This document shows, in pieces, positions 39,238-51,077 of a stretch of 64,000 bases of DNA. Source of the DNA: Pseudomonadota bacterium (lineage in GTDB: Bacteria; Pseudomonadota; Gammaproteobacteria; Steroidobacterales; Steroidobacteraceae); the NCBI GenBank assembly GCA_019352035.1, contig JABBNZ010000006.1, positions 8,052 to 72,051 on the forward strand, given 5' to 3'. A program made the position numbers and the translations under genes. How positions within the stretch are numbered: position 1 is the stretch's first letter; each line of letters opens with the position of its first letter. The notes beneath the pieces are model-generated. The model was given only the letters and a program-made list of their open reading frames with translations, was not told where the DNA came from and ran no database searches.

Positions 39238-41424
39238 TCAGCCGGGCAGCCGCGACAGGTCCGCAACGCCCGCGAACAGCCCGCGCATCTGGGCCAGAAG
39301 CGCGAGGCGGTTGGCGCGCAGCTTCGGATCCTCGTCCATGACCATCACCTGATCGAAGAATGCATCCACCGCCGGCCGCAGCTGGGCCAGCAACGCGAGC
39401 GAGCCGGCATAGTCCTTCCGCGCCGCCGCAGCGGACACGCCGTCGCGCCGCTGCCGCATCGCATGGAACAGTTCCCGTTCCGCCGGCGCCCGCAGCGCGC
39501 CCTCGTCCACATCCGCCGGAGCGCTTTCGCCCGCTTTGCGCAGGATGTTGGCGACGCGCCTGTTGGCGGCAGTCAGGCTCGCGGCCTCCGGCAAGGTCAT
39601 GAACGAGCTCAGCGCCATGAGCCGTGCATCGAAGTCGAGCGGGGAGGCGGGGCGGGTCGCAAGCACGGCATCGAACATCTCGGTCGTGATCGAAGCGGCC
39701 GCGGTCCCGGAGGCGCCAGGCGTCGCGGCGCCGGCGGCGCGCTCGAGGTAGTAGGCGCGCAGCCGCTCGAGGACATAGTCGTAGACTTCGGCTGCCACAC
39801 TTTCGACCACGAGCGCGGGAGCGGGCTTGCCCGCCGCAGCCGCCGATTTCTCCATGTCTGCGCGTGCCAGGGCGACCGCGAGAGCGAGAAACTGCGCCAG
39901 GTCGAGATCGAGACGCTTCTCGATCGCGATCCGCACGACGCCGATCGACGCCCGCCGCAGCCCGAACGGGTCTTTCGTCCCGGTCGGCTTCTCCCCGATG
40001 GCGAAAATCCCCGCCAGCGTGTCCAGCTTGTCGGCGATCGCCAGCGTGGCGCCGGCATCCGTGGCCGGCAGCTCGTCGCCGGCGCCGCGGGGCAGATAGT
40101 GCTCCCGGATCGCGGCGGCGGCCTCCGGTTCTTCTCCGTCGGCAAGGGCATAGTAGGTGCCCATGATGCCCTGGAGCTCCGGAAACTCTCCGACCATCGC
40201 GGTCAGCAGATCGCACTTGCAGAGCTGCGCCGCACGGCGCGCATGCGGAACGAGATTGGGATGGCGGGCGCCGGATTGGCTCAGGGCCTCGGCGATCTCG
40301 ACCGCCAGCGTGCAGACGCGCCGCGATTTGTCGCCGAGGGACCCGAGCTTCGCCTGGAAGGTGACCTTCGTCAGCCCTTCGGCGCGCGCGGCCAGGGGAG
40401 ACTTGCGGTCCTGATCCCAGAAGAATGCCGCGTCCGCGAGCCGGGGCCGTACGACGCGCTCATTGCCCTCCACGACCTTCGGCGGGTCGCGGCTCTCGAT
40501 GTTGGCTACGGCGATGAAGCAGGGCAACAACCGCCCGTCCGCGCCTTCCACCGGGAAGTAGCGCTGGTGATCCTCCAACGTGGAGATCAGCACCTCTCGC
40601 GGCAGAGCCAGGAAGCGCTCCTCGAAGCGGCCTGCGAGCGGCACAGGCCACTCCACCAGGGCGGTGACCTCATCGAGCAGTGCCTCGCTCACCAGCGCCC
40701 GGCCGCCCAGCTCACCCGCCACGGCCTCGACGCGCTCACGCACGAGCGAGCGGCGCGTCTCGAAGTCCGCGATGACATGACCGCGATTGCGCAGCGTGCG
40801 CTCGTACCCGGCGGGACTCGACAGGCGAAGCGGTTTCGGCGCGTGGAACCTGTGGCCCCGCGTGAGGTTGCCTGACGGCGTGTCGAGAAGCGTTGCGGGT
40901 ACGAGCTCGTTTCCATAGAGCATTGCGATCCAGTGCACGGGCCGGACGAACTGCGCCTCGCCCGCGCCCCAGCGCATGCGCCGCGGAATCGGCAATGCAT
41001 CGAGCGCGCTCTGCACCAGTCCGGGCAAGAGCTCCACCGCCGCCGCCCCGGCTTTGACGCCGATGTAATAGAGGAACGTGCCCTTGCTCTCCTCGCGGCG
41101 CTGCAGGTCCGCCACCGGCGCCTGGCAGCTCGCGGCGAAGGCCTGTGCGGCCCTCGTCGCAAGACCCTCGGCATCGAATGCGGCGTTGAGCGGCGGACCG
41201 CGCCGCTCGATCTTCTGATCCGGCTGGCGCGCTGCCAGCCGGCGAACGAGTATCGCGAGCCGCCGGGGCGTCGCGAACGATCTGAGCTCGCCGTGGGCGA
41301 GGCCCGCCTTCGCCAGGCCGGCGGCGAAGCCGCCGGCGAACGCGCGCTCCAGCAGGCGCAGCGCCTTGGGCGGCAGCTCCTCGGTGCCGATCTCGACGAG
41401 GAAGTCGTGTTTTCCGGGCGTCAT
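39238..41424 (-). CDS. glyS: Glycyl-tRNA synthetase beta subunit
   Basis: Tetrameric (alpha2beta2) GlyRS beta chain, 728 residues: [20 protein letters not shown] at the start, [60 protein letters not shown], and the C-terminal [20 protein letters not shown] anticodon-type domain. Overlaps glyQ by 4 nt. Confidence 0.97.
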   Translation of the reverse strand: MTPGKHDFLVEIGTEELPPKALRLLERAFAGGFAAGLAKAGLAHGELRSFATPRRLAILVRRLAARQPDQKIERRGPPLNAAFDAEGLATRAAQAFAASCQAPVADLQRREESKGTFLYYIGVKAGAAAVELLPGLVQSALDALPIPRRMRWGAGEAQFVRPVHWIAMLYGNELVPATLLDTPSGNLTRGHRFHAPKPLRLSSPAGYERTLRNRGHVIADFETRRSLVRERVEAVAGELGGRALVSEALLDEVTALVEWPVPLAGRFEERFLALPREVLISTLEDHQRYFPVEGADGRLLPCFIAVANIESRDPPKVVEGNERVVRPRLADAAFFWDQDRKSPLAARAEGLTKVTFQAKLGSLGDKSRRVCTLAVEIAEALSQSGARHPNLVPHARRAAQLCKCDLLTAMVGEFPELQGIMGTYYALADGEEPEAAAAIREHYLPRGAGDELPATDAGATLAIADKLDTLAGIFAIGEKPTGTKDPFGLRRASIGVVRIAIEKRLDLDLAQFLALAVALARADMEKSAAAAGKPAPALVVESVAAEVYDYVLERLRAYYLERAAGAATPGASGTAAASITTEMFDAVLATRPASPLDFDARLMALSSFMTLPEAASLTAANRRVANILRKAGESAPADVDEGALRAPAERELFHAMRQRRDGVSAAAARKDYAGSLALLAQLRPAVDAFFDQVMVMDEDPKLRANRLALLAQMRGLFAGVADLSRLPG

Positions 41425-42353
41425 GCGCCGGCCCTTGCGGCAGCAGCGCCGCCGGAAGCGAGCATGGGAAAGCCCAGCGCCTGGCGGCTCTCGTAATAAG
41501 CCTTCGCCACGCCCCCCGCGAGCGCGCGCATGCGCAGGATGTAACGCTGGCGTTCCGTCACCGAGATGGCCCGCCGCGCGTCCAGCAGATTGAAGGTGTG
41601 GGAGGCTTTCAACACCTGCTCGTAGGCGGGCAACGCGAGGCCTGCCGCGAGCAGCTCCTTGCAGACGCGCTCGTGATCGTCGAAATGGCGGAACAGCGTC
41701 GCGACGTCCGCCCGCTCGAAGTCATACCGCGACTGCTCCACCTCGTTCTGGTGGAACACATCGCCGTAAGTCACGCGGCCGAGGGGCCCGTCGGTCCACA
41801 CGATGTCGTAGATGCTCTCCACTCCCTGCAGATACATCGCGAGCCGCTCCAGACCGTACGTGATCTCTCCCGTGACCGGCCGGCAATCGAGGCCGCCGAC
41901 CTGCTGGAAGTAAGTGAGCTGAGTGATCTCCATGCCGTTCAGCCACACTTCCCACCCGAGGCCCCATGCGCCCAGGGTCGGTGACTCCCAGTTGTCCTCC
42001 ACGAAGCGCACATCGTGCACCAGCGGATCGAAGCCGAGGGCCCGCAGGCTCCCGAGGTACTGATCCAGGATGTCGAGCGGTGAGGGCTTGATGACGACCT
42101 GGAACTGGTAGTAGTGCTGCAGCCGGAAGGGATTCTCGCCGTAACGGCCGTCGGCCGGGCGGCGTGAAGGCTGGACGTAGGCGGCGCTCCACGGCTCGGG
42201 CCCGATGGACCTGAGGAACGTTGCCGTGTGAAAGGTCCCGGCCCCGACCTCCATGTCGTAGGGCTGCAGGACGACACAGCCGCGCTCCGACCAATAGCGT
42301 TGCAGCGCGAAGATCAGCTCCTGAAAGGTGCGGGGCGGCGTACCGGTTCTCAT
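41421..42353 (-). CDS. glyQ: Glycyl-tRNA synthetase alpha subunit
   Basis: Catalytic class II subunit, 310 residues, typical sequences [60 protein letters not shown]. First gene of glyQS. A perfect TATAAT on the minus strand (42390-42385) lies about 30 nt before the ATG. Confidence 0.97.
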   Translation of the reverse strand: MRTGTPPRTFQELIFALQRYWSERGCVVLQPYDMEVGAGTFHTATFLRSIGPEPWSAAYVQPSRRPADGRYGENPFRLQHYYQFQVVIKPSPLDILDQYLGSLRALGFDPLVHDVRFVEDNWESPTLGAWGLGWEVWLNGMEITQLTYFQQVGGLDCRPVTGEITYGLERLAMYLQGVESIYDIVWTDGPLGRVTYGDVFHQNEVEQSRYDFERADVATLFRHFDDHERVCKELLAAGLALPAYEQVLKASHTFNLLDARRAISVTERQRYILRMRALAGGVAKAYYESRQALGFPMLASGGAAAARAGA

Positions 42354-42384
42354 CGCGTCGGACTAGGGTGCAAAAGAGCCGCCG

Positions 42385-42390
42385 ATTATA
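42385..42390 (-). promoter_or_regulatory. glyQS promoter -10 box
   Basis: TATAAT on the minus strand 31 nt before the glyQ ATG; the -35 region is GC-rich and no good hexamer is seen. Confidence 0.5.
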
Positions 42391-42490
42391 GCCGCCGAAA
42401 GCCGGCGCGGCGGGGCCGCGGCGGCCCGCACCAAAAGGAGGCGGTGCCGCGCCCCCGTGACGGTGGCGGTCAGGCGCGAGGGCTGGTGAT

Positions 42491-42507
42491 TGCACCAATC
42501 TGGTGCC
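42491..42507. promoter_or_regulatory. NtrC enhancer site 1
   Basis: TGCACCAATCTGGTGCC, an almost perfect inverted repeat of the known NtrC site TGCACCA-N3-TGGTGCA (one end base differs). 99 nt upstream of the sigma-54 promoter. Confidence 0.85.
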
Positions 42508-42521
42508 ACAATCTTGGCGGC

Positions 42522-42538
42522 TGCACCATTGCGGTGCG
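42522..42538. promoter_or_regulatory. NtrC enhancer site 2
   Basis: TGCACCATTGCGGTGCG, 31 nt (three helical turns) from site 1, so two NtrC dimers could bind side by side on the same face. The right half is weaker. Confidence 0.75.
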
Positions 42539-42589
42539 CGCGTTCCGCCGATCGAGGGCTAAGTCCTTGATCCGCAACACAGCTGCAGC

Positions 42590-42604
42590 TGGCACAGCGC
42601 CTGC
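42590..42604 (+). promoter_or_regulatory. Sigma-54 promoter of glnA
   Basis: TGGCACAGCGCCTGC has GG at -24 and GC at -12 with the required 10-nt spacing (consensus TGGCACG-N4-TTGC). Expected transcription start near 42616, leaving a leader of about 95 nt to glnA. Confidence 0.8.
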
Positions 42605-42709
42605 ACTACCACAGCGCTCCGCCAGGCCCGGGTGACCGCCCCGGTTCTCGGGATCGCACGCACGAGTCCAGCCTCGCCTGGCGGGCACCACCTTTCCTCC
42701 GGAGGAGAT

Positions 42710-44119
42710 ATGACACCGACCGATGTGCTGACGCTGATCAAAGAAAAAGAAATCAAGTTCGCCGACCTGAGATTCACCGACACGCGCGGTAAAGAGCAGC
42801 ACGTGACGATTCCCGCGCGCCTCGTCGACGAGGATCTGTTCCGGGACGGCAAGATGTTCGACGGCTCCTCCATCGCCGGCTGGAAGGGCATCAACGAGTC
42901 GGACATGATCCTCATGCCGGAGGCCAACACGGCGATCATCGATCCGTTCTTCGAGGACGCGACGATCAACATTCGGTGCGATGTCATCGAGCCCGCGACC
43001 ATGCAGGGCTACGAGCGCGATCCGCGCTCGCTCGCCAAGCGCGCCGAGGCATACCTGAAGTCGACGGGCATCGCCGACAACGCGCTCTTCGGCCCGGAGA
43101 ACGAGTTCTTCATCTTCGACGGCGTGCGCTATGGCAACGAGATGCGCGGCTGTTTCTACGAAATCGACTCCGTGCAAGGCGCGTGGAGCTCGGGCACGGA
43201 GTACACCGACGGCAACCGCGGCCACCGCCCCGGCATCAAGGGCGGCTACTTCCCGGTGCCGCCGGTCGATGCCTTCCAGGACATCCGCTCGGCGATGTGC
43301 CTGGCGCTCGAGGAGCTCGGCCTGCAGGTCGAGGTGCACCACCACGAAGTCGCCACCGGCGGCCAGAGCGAGATCGGCGTCGGCGCCGGCACTCTGGTGC
43401 AGAAGGCCGACCAGGTGCAGATCCTGAAGTACGCCGTGCTCAACGTCGCCCACCGCTACGGCAAGACGGCCACCTTCATGCCGAAGCCGCTCGTCGGCGA
43501 CAACGGCAGCGGCATGCACGTCCACCAGTCCCTGCAGAAGGAAGGCAAGGCCCTTTTCGCGGGGGACAAATACGGCGGTCTCTCCGACATCGCCCTCTAC
43601 TACATCGGCGGCATCATCAAGCACGCGCGGGCGCTCAACGCGTTCACCAACGCCGGTACCAACAGCTACAAGCGCCTGGTGCCCGGCTTCGAGGCGCCCG
43701 TGATGCTCGCGTATTCCGCGCGCAACCGCTCGGCCTCGATCCGTATTCCGTGGGTCTCGAACCCGAAGGCGCGCCGCATCGAGGTCCGGTTCCCGGACTC
43801 CAGCGCGAACCCGTACTTCGCGTTCGCGGCCATGATGATGGCCGGTCTCGACGGCATTCAGAACAAGATTCACCCCGGCGATCCCGCCGACAAGGATCTC
43901 TACGATCTGGAGCCGGAAGAGGCCAAGCACATCCCGACGGTCTGCCATTCCCTCGACATGGCCATCGACTATCTCGACAAGGATCGCGAGTTCCTGACCC
44001 GCGGCGGCGTGTTCACCAACGACGTCATCGATGCCTACATCGCCCTGAAGATGCAGGAGATCACGCGGTTCCGCATGGCGACCCATCCGGTGGAGATGGA
44101 GCTGTATTACAGCTGCTGA
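42710..44119 (+). CDS. glnA: Glutamine synthetase type I
   Basis: Makes glutamine from glutamate, NH4+ and ATP; dodecameric cytoplasmic enzyme. 469 residues: [28 protein letters not shown] (metal/Glu site), [41 protein letters not shown] and adenylylation site Y398 in [10 protein letters not shown]. So it should be regulated by GlnE adenylylation and by NtrC. ATG at 42710 with strong ribosome site GGAGGA. Confidence 0.97.
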   Translation: MTPTDVLTLIKEKEIKFADLRFTDTRGKEQHVTIPARLVDEDLFRDGKMFDGSSIAGWKGINESDMILMPEANTAIIDPFFEDATINIRCDVIEPATMQGYERDPRSLAKRAEAYLKSTGIADNALFGPENEFFIFDGVRYGNEMRGCFYEIDSVQGAWSSGTEYTDGNRGHRPGIKGGYFPVPPVDAFQDIRSAMCLALEELGLQVEVHHHEVATGGQSEIGVGAGTLVQKADQVQILKYAVLNVAHRYGKTATFMPKPLVGDNGSGMHVHQSLQKEGKALFAGDKYGGLSDIALYYIGGIIKHARALNAFTNAGTNSYKRLVPGFEAPVMLAYSARNRSASIRIPWVSNPKARRIEVRFPDSSANPYFAFAAMMMAGLDGIQNKIHPGDPADKDLYDLEPEEAKHIPTVCHSLDMAIDYLDKDREFLTRGGVFTNDVIDAYIALKMQEITRFRMATHPVEMELYYSC

Positions 44120-44216
44120 CCGGAGAGCCGTGAAGCCAGTCGCCCCCCCATCCTCCTGCTGCGAAGCGTTCCGGCCCTGCCGCAATCGCTGCGCAGCGGG
44201 GGGGCGCCTGGTTCCT

Positions 44217-44245
44217 TTGTACCCAATGCGGCATCGGGCTATGCT
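44217..44245 (+). promoter_or_regulatory. Sigma-70 type promoter of the DUF4124 gene
   Basis: TTGTAC (44217-44222), 17-nt spacer, TATGCT (44240-44245). Expected start of transcription about 44252, so only the second ATG (44254) can be used, as a leaderless start. Confidence 0.6.
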
Positions 44246-44253
44246 CGATGCCT

Positions 44254-44850
44254 ATGCGCCCGACTACATTTACCTTAATCCGGCCGGCCCTCGCCCGCAC
44301 GGTCGTGGCGGTTCTCGCGACCCTGGCTGCCGCGGGGCTGGCTTGCGCTGCCGCGCTGGCGGGCAACGGCACCACGACCGTCTACAAGTGGATCGATGCC
44401 AGAGGGGTCGTCCACTACAGCGACCAGCCGCACGCCCACGCGCAGAAACTGGAAATCCAAGGCGCCCAGACTTTTGCGGCGCCGCCGACTCCCCCGACTT
44501 CCTCCGAGTACGCGCCGCAGGGGACCCAGGCTCCGAGTGCCGCGTATCGCACCTGCGAGATCGCCCAGCCCGGCGATCAGCAGATGTTGATGAACGTCTA
44601 CCGCGCGACCGTGGTCGTGCGGACCTCGCCCCCCCTGCGCCAGGGCGACGACATCCGCCTCTTCGTCGACGGCAAGCAGGTTCCGGGCTCCGGCACCACG
44701 TACACCGTCCCCGTCTTTCGTGGCCAGCACTCCGCGCAAGCCATGATCGAGGACAGTACCGGGCAGATCATCTGCGAGACGAGCACGATCACCTTCTACG
44801 TGCACCAGCCCTCGATCCAAAATCCGCACAATCCCGTCCGTCCGCACTAG
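44254..44850 (+). CDS. DUF4124-containing exported protein
   Basis: 198 residues with a signal peptide (helix about 10-36, VAVLATLAAAGLACAAALA) and a DUF4124 segment TTTVYKWIDARGVVHYSDQP, followed by a beta-type domain (RLFVDGKQVPGSGTTYTVPV). Such genes are often found between glnA and glnL in gammaproteobacteria; the role is unknown. The ATG at 44254 is chosen over 44248 because of the promoter position. Confidence 0.8.
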   Translation: MRPTTFTLIRPALARTVVAVLATLAAAGLACAAALAGNGTTTVYKWIDARGVVHYSDQPHAHAQKLEIQGAQTFAAPPTPPTSSEYAPQGTQAPSAAYRTCEIAQPGDQQMLMNVYRATVVVRTSPPLRQGDDIRLFVDGKQVPGSGTTYTVPVFRGQHSAQAMIEDSTGQIICETSTITFYVHQPSIQNPHNPVRPH

Positions 44851-45156
44851 CTGCGGCCGCGCGGCGGCCCGGGAGGAGCGAGGCCCGGGACGGGCCGAGC
44901 AAATCACTGGCTTTCCGCGCGGAGCAGGAAAGCGGGAGCGCGGAAGGCTTTTGCGCCGGCCTTCAGGGGCTCGCCGCGTGCGGCGAACGGCCGCGCGGGA
45001 CCGCGCGGGCCTCTGAGACCCGCGGCCCCGAAGTCGCAAGCGGCACCGGGAGGCGGTGCCCTGCCGTCAGGGAGGGCCATGGCGGCGCGCCCGCGGGCGT
45101 TCCCGGAAAATGCCGGTCGAGCGAGACTCCGGAGACCGAAACGAGAGGGACCGGCC
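44851..45156. other. Intergenic stretch between DUF4124 gene and glnL
   Basis: About 300 nt of GC-rich sequence rich in short inverted repeats (for example GGCACCG-GGAGG-CGGTGCC near 45041-45059). No gene, promoter or known RNA recognised. The glnL frame is open from 45079, but the ATG at 45157 has the ribosome site. Confidence 0.4.
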
Positions 45157-46247
45157 ATGGCCGCTGAGTACCCCATCCCCTCGGCCCTGTCCCACTTCGA
45201 CCCGGCTGATCTGTTAGATGCACTCTCCACAGGCATCATCGTCCTGGACGCGCAACTCTGCGCCATCTACGCCAACGTCGCCGCCCAGGATCTGCTCGCC
45301 TTCAGCCTCAACAAAGCGCGCGGCCGCCCCTTCCCGGACTTCCTGGTGGACGGCAACGGCCTCACCGCCATCCTCCGCCGTGCGCTCGAAGCCGGCGAAG
45401 GCATCGCCGACCGCGAGCTCACCGTCCGCCCCGCCGGCACCCCCCGCGAGCCGCGCACGCTGGACGTCACCATCACCCCGCTCGAAGGCCAGGTGACCGG
45501 AACCCACCTGCTCCTGGAGCTGGCCGACACCACCCAACGCCAGCGCATCTCCCGCGAGAACGATCTGCTCGCGCGCCTCGACGGCAGCCGCCTCATGGTC
45601 CGCCAGCTCGCCCATGAGATCAAAAATCCGCTCGGCGGCCTGCGCGGCGCCGCCCAGCTCCTCGAGCGCGAGCTGCAAGGCGCCTCGCTGAAGGAATACA
45701 CCCGGGTCATCATCGGGGAGGCCGACCGCCTGGCGGCGCTGGTCGACTCCATGGCGGGCCCGAAGCGCGTGCCGCAGAAGTCGCTGATCAACGTGCACGA
45801 AGTCTGCGAGCACGTGTATCACCTGCTGCGCGCGGAGGCGGGCGCGGCGATCAACATCGAGCGCGACTACGACCCCAGCCTGCCGAACGCCATGCTCGAC
45901 CGCCACCAGATCATCCAGGCGCTGCTCAACGTGGCCCGCAACGCCTTGCAGGCGCTGGGCGCCCGCGGCCGCATCGTGCTGCGCACCCGCGCGCTCTCCA
46001 ATGTCAGCATCGGCCTGGCGCGCCATCGCCTCGTGGCCAGCGTCCAGGTGGAGGACGACGGCCCGGGCGTCCCCGAGGATCTGCGCTCCAGCATCTTCTA
46101 TCCTCTGGTCACCGGCCGGCCCGGCGGCAGCGGTCTCGGTCTCGCGGTCGCGCAGGAGCTGGTGTCCCGCAACGGCGGCCTCATCGAATTCGAGAGCGAG
46201 TCGGGAAGGACCGTGTTCACACTGCTGCTGCCGATGGGAGACGCCGC

Positions 46248-46251
<4 letters not shown>
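45157..46251 (+). CDS. glnL: Nitrogen regulation sensor histidine kinase NtrB
   Basis: Cytoplasmic kinase/phosphatase for NtrC, controlled by PII. 364 residues: PAS domain (about 18-125), phospho-acceptor H153 in QLAHEIKNPLGGLRGA, N box NVARNALQAL and G boxes DDGPGVPED and GGSGLGLAVAQEL. No transmembrane part, as expected. AGAGG ribosome site. Overlaps glnG by 4 nt. Confidence 0.95.
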
Positions 46252-47690
<1,439 letters not shown>

Positions 47691-47702
47691 CCCGCCCCCG
47701 GG

Positions 47703-48683
47703 TTACCCCGATACCGGCGCGTCCTGCGTTTCCCGGCTGGTGCGCAGGCTCCCGACGAGCTCGCCGACGCTCTCGAAGCCGTTCTCGCGCAGGTACTCCG
47801 CGATTCCCTCGTTCACCTTCCTGCAAACGAAGGGATCGTAGAAGAGCGCCGTCCCGATACCGACCGCCGAGGCGCCGGCAATCAGGAATTCCACGGCATC
47901 GGTCGCCGTGGTGATGCCGCCCTGCCCGATGATGGGCACTCCGTGCGGCTTCGCCACCTCGTACACCTGGTGGACCTTGAGCAGCGCGATCGGCTTGATC
48001 GCAGGGCCGGAGAGGCCTCCCTGGACGTTGCCGATGACGGGCCGGCGCGTCCGCGCATCGATGGCCATGCCCATCATCGTGTTGATCACCGACAGCGCAT
48101 CGGTCCCGGCCTCGATGCATCGCCGCGCATTCTCGCGGATGTCGGTCTGGTTGGGTGAGAGCTTGGTGATGAGGGGCTTCTTCGTCGCGCGGCGGCAGGC
48201 CTCGACCACCTGCGCGGACATCTCAGGATAGTTGCCGAACGCCACGCCGCCCTCCTTCACGTTGGGGCAGGAGATGTTGATCTCGATGGCGTCGATGGGC
48301 GACTGGTCGAACAGGCGCGTGACCTCGGCGTACTCCTCCACCGTGGAGCCGGAGACATTGGCGATGAAGCGCGTCTCGGTGAAATCGAGCTGCGGCAGGA
48401 TGCGGCGCACCACGTGCGCCGCGCCCGGGTTCTGCAGGCCGATGGCATTCAACATCCCGGCGGGCGTCTCATACACACGGTGAGGCGGATTGCCGAGCCG
48501 CGCGGCGAGGGTCGTGCCCTTCAGCACCACCGCGCCCGCATCGCGGTTGGAGAAACCCTCGATCCGCGTGTACTCCTCGCCGAAGCCGACGCAGCCGGAG
48601 AGCAGCACGATGGGCGAGGCGAGCTCCAGTCCGCAGAACTTCAGGCGCAGCGCGCCCGCAGAGCCATTCGTGTCGTGGGTCAT
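47703..48683 (-). CDS. pyrD: Dihydroorotate dehydrogenase, class 1B-like catalytic subunit
   Basis: Oxidises dihydroorotate to orotate. 326 residues. FMN barrel with LLSGCVGFGEEY, VLKGTTLAARLGNPPHRVYE, INISCPNVKEGG with catalytic C139, GGLSGPAIKPIAL, IGQGGITTATDAVEFLIAGA. Cys as base marks class 1 enzymes (class 2 uses Ser), and the length fits 1B, the NAD-type that works with the Fe-S/FAD subunit PyrK. No pyrK lies here. Most gammaproteobacteria use class 2, so this is notable. No membrane-binding N-terminus. Confidence 0.9.
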   Translation of the reverse strand: MTHDTNGSAGALRLKFCGLELASPIVLLSGCVGFGEEYTRIEGFSNRDAGAVVLKGTTLAARLGNPPHRVYETPAGMLNAIGLQNPGAAHVVRRILPQLDFTETRFIANVSGSTVEEYAEVTRLFDQSPIDAIEINISCPNVKEGGVAFGNYPEMSAQVVEACRRATKKPLITKLSPNQTDIRENARRCIEAGTDALSVINTMMGMAIDARTRRPVIGNVQGGLSGPAIKPIALLKVHQVYEVAKPHGVPIIGQGGITTATDAVEFLIAGASAVGIGTALFYDPFVCRKVNEGIAEYLRENGFESVGELVGSLRTSRETQDAPVSG

Positions 48684-48721
48684 GTCGGCACCTTAAAGCA
48701 CAGGCACATGGGCGCGCCCCA

Positions 48722-49099
48722 TCAAAGCTTGCGGACGTGGACGTCTACTCTGCCCCGCGGCCCGATCAGCCACGAGCCGAGCCAGCCCGTGATCCAGACG
48801 ATGAGCGCCGTCGCGAACGCCGACCAGAACCCGCCGTAGATGTGGAATCCGGGCAGCATCCACGCCACCAGCGCCACCATCGCCGTGTTGACGACAGCCA
48901 GGAAGAATCCGAGGCTGAGGATCGTGATCGGCAGGGTGAGGATCACCAGGACCGGCCGCACGACCGCATTGACGATCCCGAGCAGCAGTCCGGCGAGCAC
49001 CAGCGTCCCGGCGTTGTCGATGCGGATCCCATGGACCCATCGCGTCGCGACCCAGAGTCCGACTGCGCTGATCAGCGCCCGCAGCACGAAGCGCGTCAT
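48722..49099 (-). CDS. Phage-holin-like (PF04020-type) four-helix membrane protein
   Basis: 125 residues, four hydrophobic helices: FVLRALISAVGLWVATRWV, IRIDNAGTLVLAGLLLGIVN with NAVVRPVL, ILTLPITILSLGFFLAVVN. This is the widespread holin-like 4_2 family, a misnomer for conserved small membrane proteins. GGAGGGAG ribosome site; ATGA overlap with the gene before it, so coupled. Confidence 0.82.
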   Translation of the reverse strand: MTRFVLRALISAVGLWVATRWVHGIRIDNAGTLVLAGLLLGIVNAVVRPVLVILTLPITILSLGFFLAVVNTAMVALVAWMLPGFHIYGGFWSAFATALIVWITGWLGSWLIGPRGRVDVHVRKL

Positions 49100-49545
49100 G
49101 CTCCCTCCCGCCGCGCGAAGCCCTCGATCAAGGCCTTCAATCGGGTCATCGCCGCCTGCCAGCCGGTTCGCAGCCGCAGATACTGGGCGTCCCACTCCGG
49201 GCCGCCCGGCACGCCGGAGCCCAGGAGACGCAGAATGGTTCCACCCGTGCGGCCCGGCTCCAGGATGAAGTCGTCGATCAGCGCGCTGTCGGCGGGCGGC
49301 AGGGCCGAGCTCGGCAGGTAAATGAGCCGCATCCGGCGGCCAGGCTCGTAGACGTCGATGTGCGCCTCGAGCTCCGTGACCCGATCGACGCACGCGCGAA
49401 ACAGCCCTCCCGCCCGCGGGCGGATCTCGGCCCTCGGGGAGCACCACGTGCTCAGCTGCGCCGGATCGGTCAGCGCCCGCCAGACCGTCGGCACATCGAC
49501 CGCGAGGTCGATCCGGTGGGCATAGCCCCGAGTCTTCTCCTTCAT
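49096..49545 (-). CDS. SRPBCC/AHSA1-type domain protein
   Basis: 149 residues from the ATG at 49545 (10 more from 49575). IDLAVDVPTVWRALTDPAQL and STWCSPRAEIRPRAGGLF are START/AHSA1-like lipid-binding fold patterns. Ligand unknown. Its stop overlaps the holin-like gene start, making a two-gene operon. Confidence 0.75.
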   Translation of the reverse strand: MKEKTRGYAHRIDLAVDVPTVWRALTDPAQLSTWCSPRAEIRPRAGGLFRACVDRVTELEAHIDVYEPGRRMRLIYLPSSALPPADSALIDDFILEPGRTGGTILRLLGSGVPGGPEWDAQYLRLRTGWQAAMTRLKALIEGFARREGA

Positions 49546-49630
49546 GACCGGTAATTGTGCCTCAATCCGAACCATCGTGGTCCGGCTGCGGTTACGCTAG
49601 ACACACGCGTCGCCTACTTCGGAGGTTCTC

Positions 49631-50026
49631 ATGGCCCTCGTCAACCTGATCGTGGCCCTCGCCCTGCTGCAGTTCTTCGCCTTCGCGACCGCGGTCGGCA
49701 ATGCCAGGGAGAAATACAAGGTCCCCGCCCCCGCGACCACCGGCAACGAGATGTTCGAGCGCCGCTTCCGGGTTCAGATGAACACGCTGGAGCTGCTCAT
49801 CATGTTCGTCCCGGCCATCTGGATGTTCGGCTTCTACGTCAATGCCCATGCCGCGGCAGGGCTCGGCGCGCTCTACATCATCGGGCGCTGCATCTATTAC
49901 TTTTCCTACGTGAAAGACCCGAGCAAGCGGTCCCTCGGCTTCGGACTGTCCGCCGGTCCCGTCGCGGTGCTCGTCATCGGCGCGCTCGTCGGCGCCGCCG
50001 CCGGTGTCATTCACGGCCTCCGCTGA
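49631..50026 (+). CDS. MAPEG-family membrane protein
   Basis: 131 residues with four helices and the MAPEG motif ERRFRVQMNTLELLIMFVP (ExxFRVQxN). Family members are glutathione-linked membrane enzymes (microsomal GST-like). GGAGG ribosome site 6 nt before the ATG; a TACGCT -10-like box lies about 35 nt upstream. Converges on gpsA. Confidence 0.87.
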   Translation: MALVNLIVALALLQFFAFATAVGNAREKYKVPAPATTGNEMFERRFRVQMNTLELLIMFVPAIWMFGFYVNAHAAAGLGALYIIGRCIYYFSYVKDPSKRSLGFGLSAGPVAVLVIGALVGAAAGVIHGLR

Positions 50027-50036
50027 TCCGGGCGAT

Positions 50037-51056
50037 TCAGTCCGACTCGGATTTGATGGGCCGGGTCATGAGCATCCGCACCGCGTCCCGCGCCGCGACG
50101 TGCTCGTAGAGCACCTGGTAAACCCCCTCGCAGAGCGGCATCTCCACCCCCGCGCGTGCGGCGACCCCATGCAGCGCCTTGGCTGCGGGGTATCCCTCCA
50201 CCACCTGCCCGATGTCCGCGAGCGCCTGGCTCGGCGTCTTGCCTGCCGCCAGCTCCAGGCCGAAGCGCCGGTTGCGCGACTGATCGTCCGTGCACGTGAG
50301 CACCAGGTCCCCCAGGCCCGCCAATCCCATGAACGTGTCGCGCTGCGCGCCGAGCGCCACTCCGAGCCGCATCATCTCCGCCAGGCCGCGCGTGATCAGC
50401 GCCACTCGAGTGTTGGCGCCGAAGCCGAGTCCGTCGGACAAGCCGGCCCCCACGGCCAACACGTTCTTCACGGCGCCGCCGACCTCGACACCGACGATAT
50501 CCGTCGATGTATAGGCGCGGAACTGCGAGGAGGAGAGATCCTGCGCCAGGCTCTTGGCGAACGCGGCATCGGACGACGCTATCGTCATTGCCGTAGGCAG
50601 GCCTGCGCCGACCTCGCGTGCGAAGGTCGGTCCCGAGAGCACGGCCAAGGCCCGCTGGGGGCCGAGGATTTCGCGGGCCACCTGGTGGGGCAGCAGCCCG
50701 GAGGGAAGCTCGAACCCCTTGGTCGCCCAGGCGAGCCGCATTTGCGGCGAAAGAAGCGGCTTGATCTGCCCGAGCAACGGGCGCAAGGCGTGGCTGGGCA
50801 CGGCGATGAGTACGTCGCACGTGCCGCGCAGCGCCTCCACCAGCTCGGGCTCCACGGCCAGCGCCGGCGGGAACGCGCCCGCGGCAAGGTAGCGGTCGTT
50901 ACGCCGCTCCCGCGCCATGGCCGCCAGGCGCTCGCGGTCGCGGCCCCATAGCCGTGTGGGCCGGCCGCTGCGCGCGAACTGGATGGCGAGCGCCGTTCCC
51001 CAGGAGCCCGCGCCCAGCACGGTTACGTGCGAGTCCCTCCGGGCGATGACGCTCAT
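50037..51056 (-). CDS. gpsA: NAD(P)-dependent glycerol-3-phosphate dehydrogenase
   Basis: Makes sn-glycerol-3-phosphate for phospholipids. 339 residues: VTVLGAGSWGTALAIQFARS, WATKGFE, LSGPTFAREVGAGLPTAMTI, GGAVKNVLAVGAGLSDGLGF with the catalytic lysine, and GLAGLGDLVLTCTDDQSRNR. ATG at 51056 with GGTGAGG. It follows secB on the same strand, split by a long dispersed repeat. Confidence 0.96.
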   Translation of the reverse strand: MSVIARRDSHVTVLGAGSWGTALAIQFARSGRPTRLWGRDRERLAAMARERRNDRYLAAGAFPPALAVEPELVEALRGTCDVLIAVPSHALRPLLGQIKPLLSPQMRLAWATKGFELPSGLLPHQVAREILGPQRALAVLSGPTFAREVGAGLPTAMTIASSDAAFAKSLAQDLSSSQFRAYTSTDIVGVEVGGAVKNVLAVGAGLSDGLGFGANTRVALITRGLAEMMRLGVALGAQRDTFMGLAGLGDLVLTCTDDQSRNRRFGLELAAGKTPSQALADIGQVVEGYPAAKALHGVAARAGVEMPLCEGVYQVLYEHVAARDAVRMLMTRPIKSESD

Positions 51057-51077
51057 GACCTCACCTTGCCGGTTAGT

